DNA from: Microbacteriaceae bacterium
GTDB taxonomy: Bacteria; Actinomycetota; Actinomycetes; Actinomycetales; Microbacteriaceae
Assembly (NCBI GenBank): GCA_019639055.1
Contig: JAHBSP010000004.1
Span: 62,001-126,000 of the forward strand
DNA: 64,000 bases
Reading direction: 5' to 3'
Below the pieces are notes generated by a model that saw only the letters and a list, made by a program, of their open reading frames with translations, did not search any database and was not told the origin of the DNA. The translations under genes and the position numbers were made by a program. Shown in pieces: positions 63,986 to 64,000 of this stretch. How positions within the stretch are numbered: position 1 is the stretch's first letter; every line of letters starts with the position of its first letter.

Positions 63986-64000
63986 TACCCAATAACGCAC

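Overview
The window looks like a core chromosomal segment of an actinobacterium. The family-level guess is a small-genome, mid-G+C member of the Microbacteriaceae, such as the freshwater or marine Luna-type lineage. This is inference from gene content, not from any database search. The evidence is: a rpoB-rpoC-rpsL-rpsG-fusA arrangement with actinobacterial sequences, a ClpC/LysS/PanC/DUF3180/Fol/FtsH/Hpt/TilS neighbourhood, an LRV-repeat membrane protein, an HtaA haem protein, an LldD2-type lactate dehydrogenase, base composition of roughly half G+C by eye, many TTG/GTG starts and very short intergenic gaps. No stretch longer than about 300 bases lacks a gene or tRNA. I see no insertion sequence, integrase, prophage module or CRISPR array.

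Layout. 1-12.7 kb (all minus strand): rpoB-rpoC with a strong terminator, then two small membrane proteins and a PP2C phosphatase, then rpsL-rpsG-fusA (fusA runs off the left edge). 12.9-16.1 kb: an LRV-repeat membrane protein, a spermidine-synthase-like methyltransferase with a SprT-like metalloprotease, a GNAT enzyme and a Nudix-like protein with a decayed Nudix box. 16.1-20.1 kb: a GntR(YtrA-type)-ABC operon divergent from an ABC exporter. 20.1-23.9 kb: AhpD-like protein, threonine aldolase, TSUP permease, a Pro-rich membrane protein, an NmrA-like oxidoreductase and tRNA-Ser(CGA). 24-29.8 kb: secreted nuclease, radA, an exported protein, ArgA-like GNAT, clpC and a 58-residue membrane protein. 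29.8-40 kb: lysS, panC, DUF3180, a three-enzyme FolP-FolB-FolK fusion, a short and divergent FolE-like protein, ftsH, a double GNAT, hpt and tilS. 40-45 kb: ppa, an M23 peptidase, tRNA-Glu/Asp/Phe followed by an unusual structured non-coding stretch, a QorB-like reductase, and a J-domain / membrane protein / YqaJ-type nuclease trio. 45-53.4 kb: HAD phosphatase, RarD, a complete branched-chain amino-acid (or urea) ABC transporter with its binding protein, and an EamA permease. 53.5-58.9 kb: DUF937 repeat protein, tRNA-Met and tRNA-Thr, a second M23 protein, an inositol-phosphatase-like enzyme, and HmuT and HtaA haem proteins behind an excellent DtxR/IdeR iron box. 58.9-64 kb: lactate dehydrogenase divergent from glycerate kinase, an IclR regulator, an NTF2-like protein and a D-2-hydroxyacid dehydrogenase, suggesting 2-hydroxyacid (lactate/glycerate/glyoxylate) metabolism.

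The most striking observations are at the level of single residues and gene architecture. The only visible rpoB carries Asn at the position equivalent to E. coli His526, and the only visible rpsL carries Arg at Lys88. Both are changes classically selected by rifampicin and streptomycin. The folate operon has fused three consecutive enzymes into one polypeptide, while the gene in the folE position encodes a shortened protein with an altered zinc site. The LivH-like permease carries an extra exported domain. A roughly 115-nt nested inverted-repeat structure lies just after tRNA-Phe.
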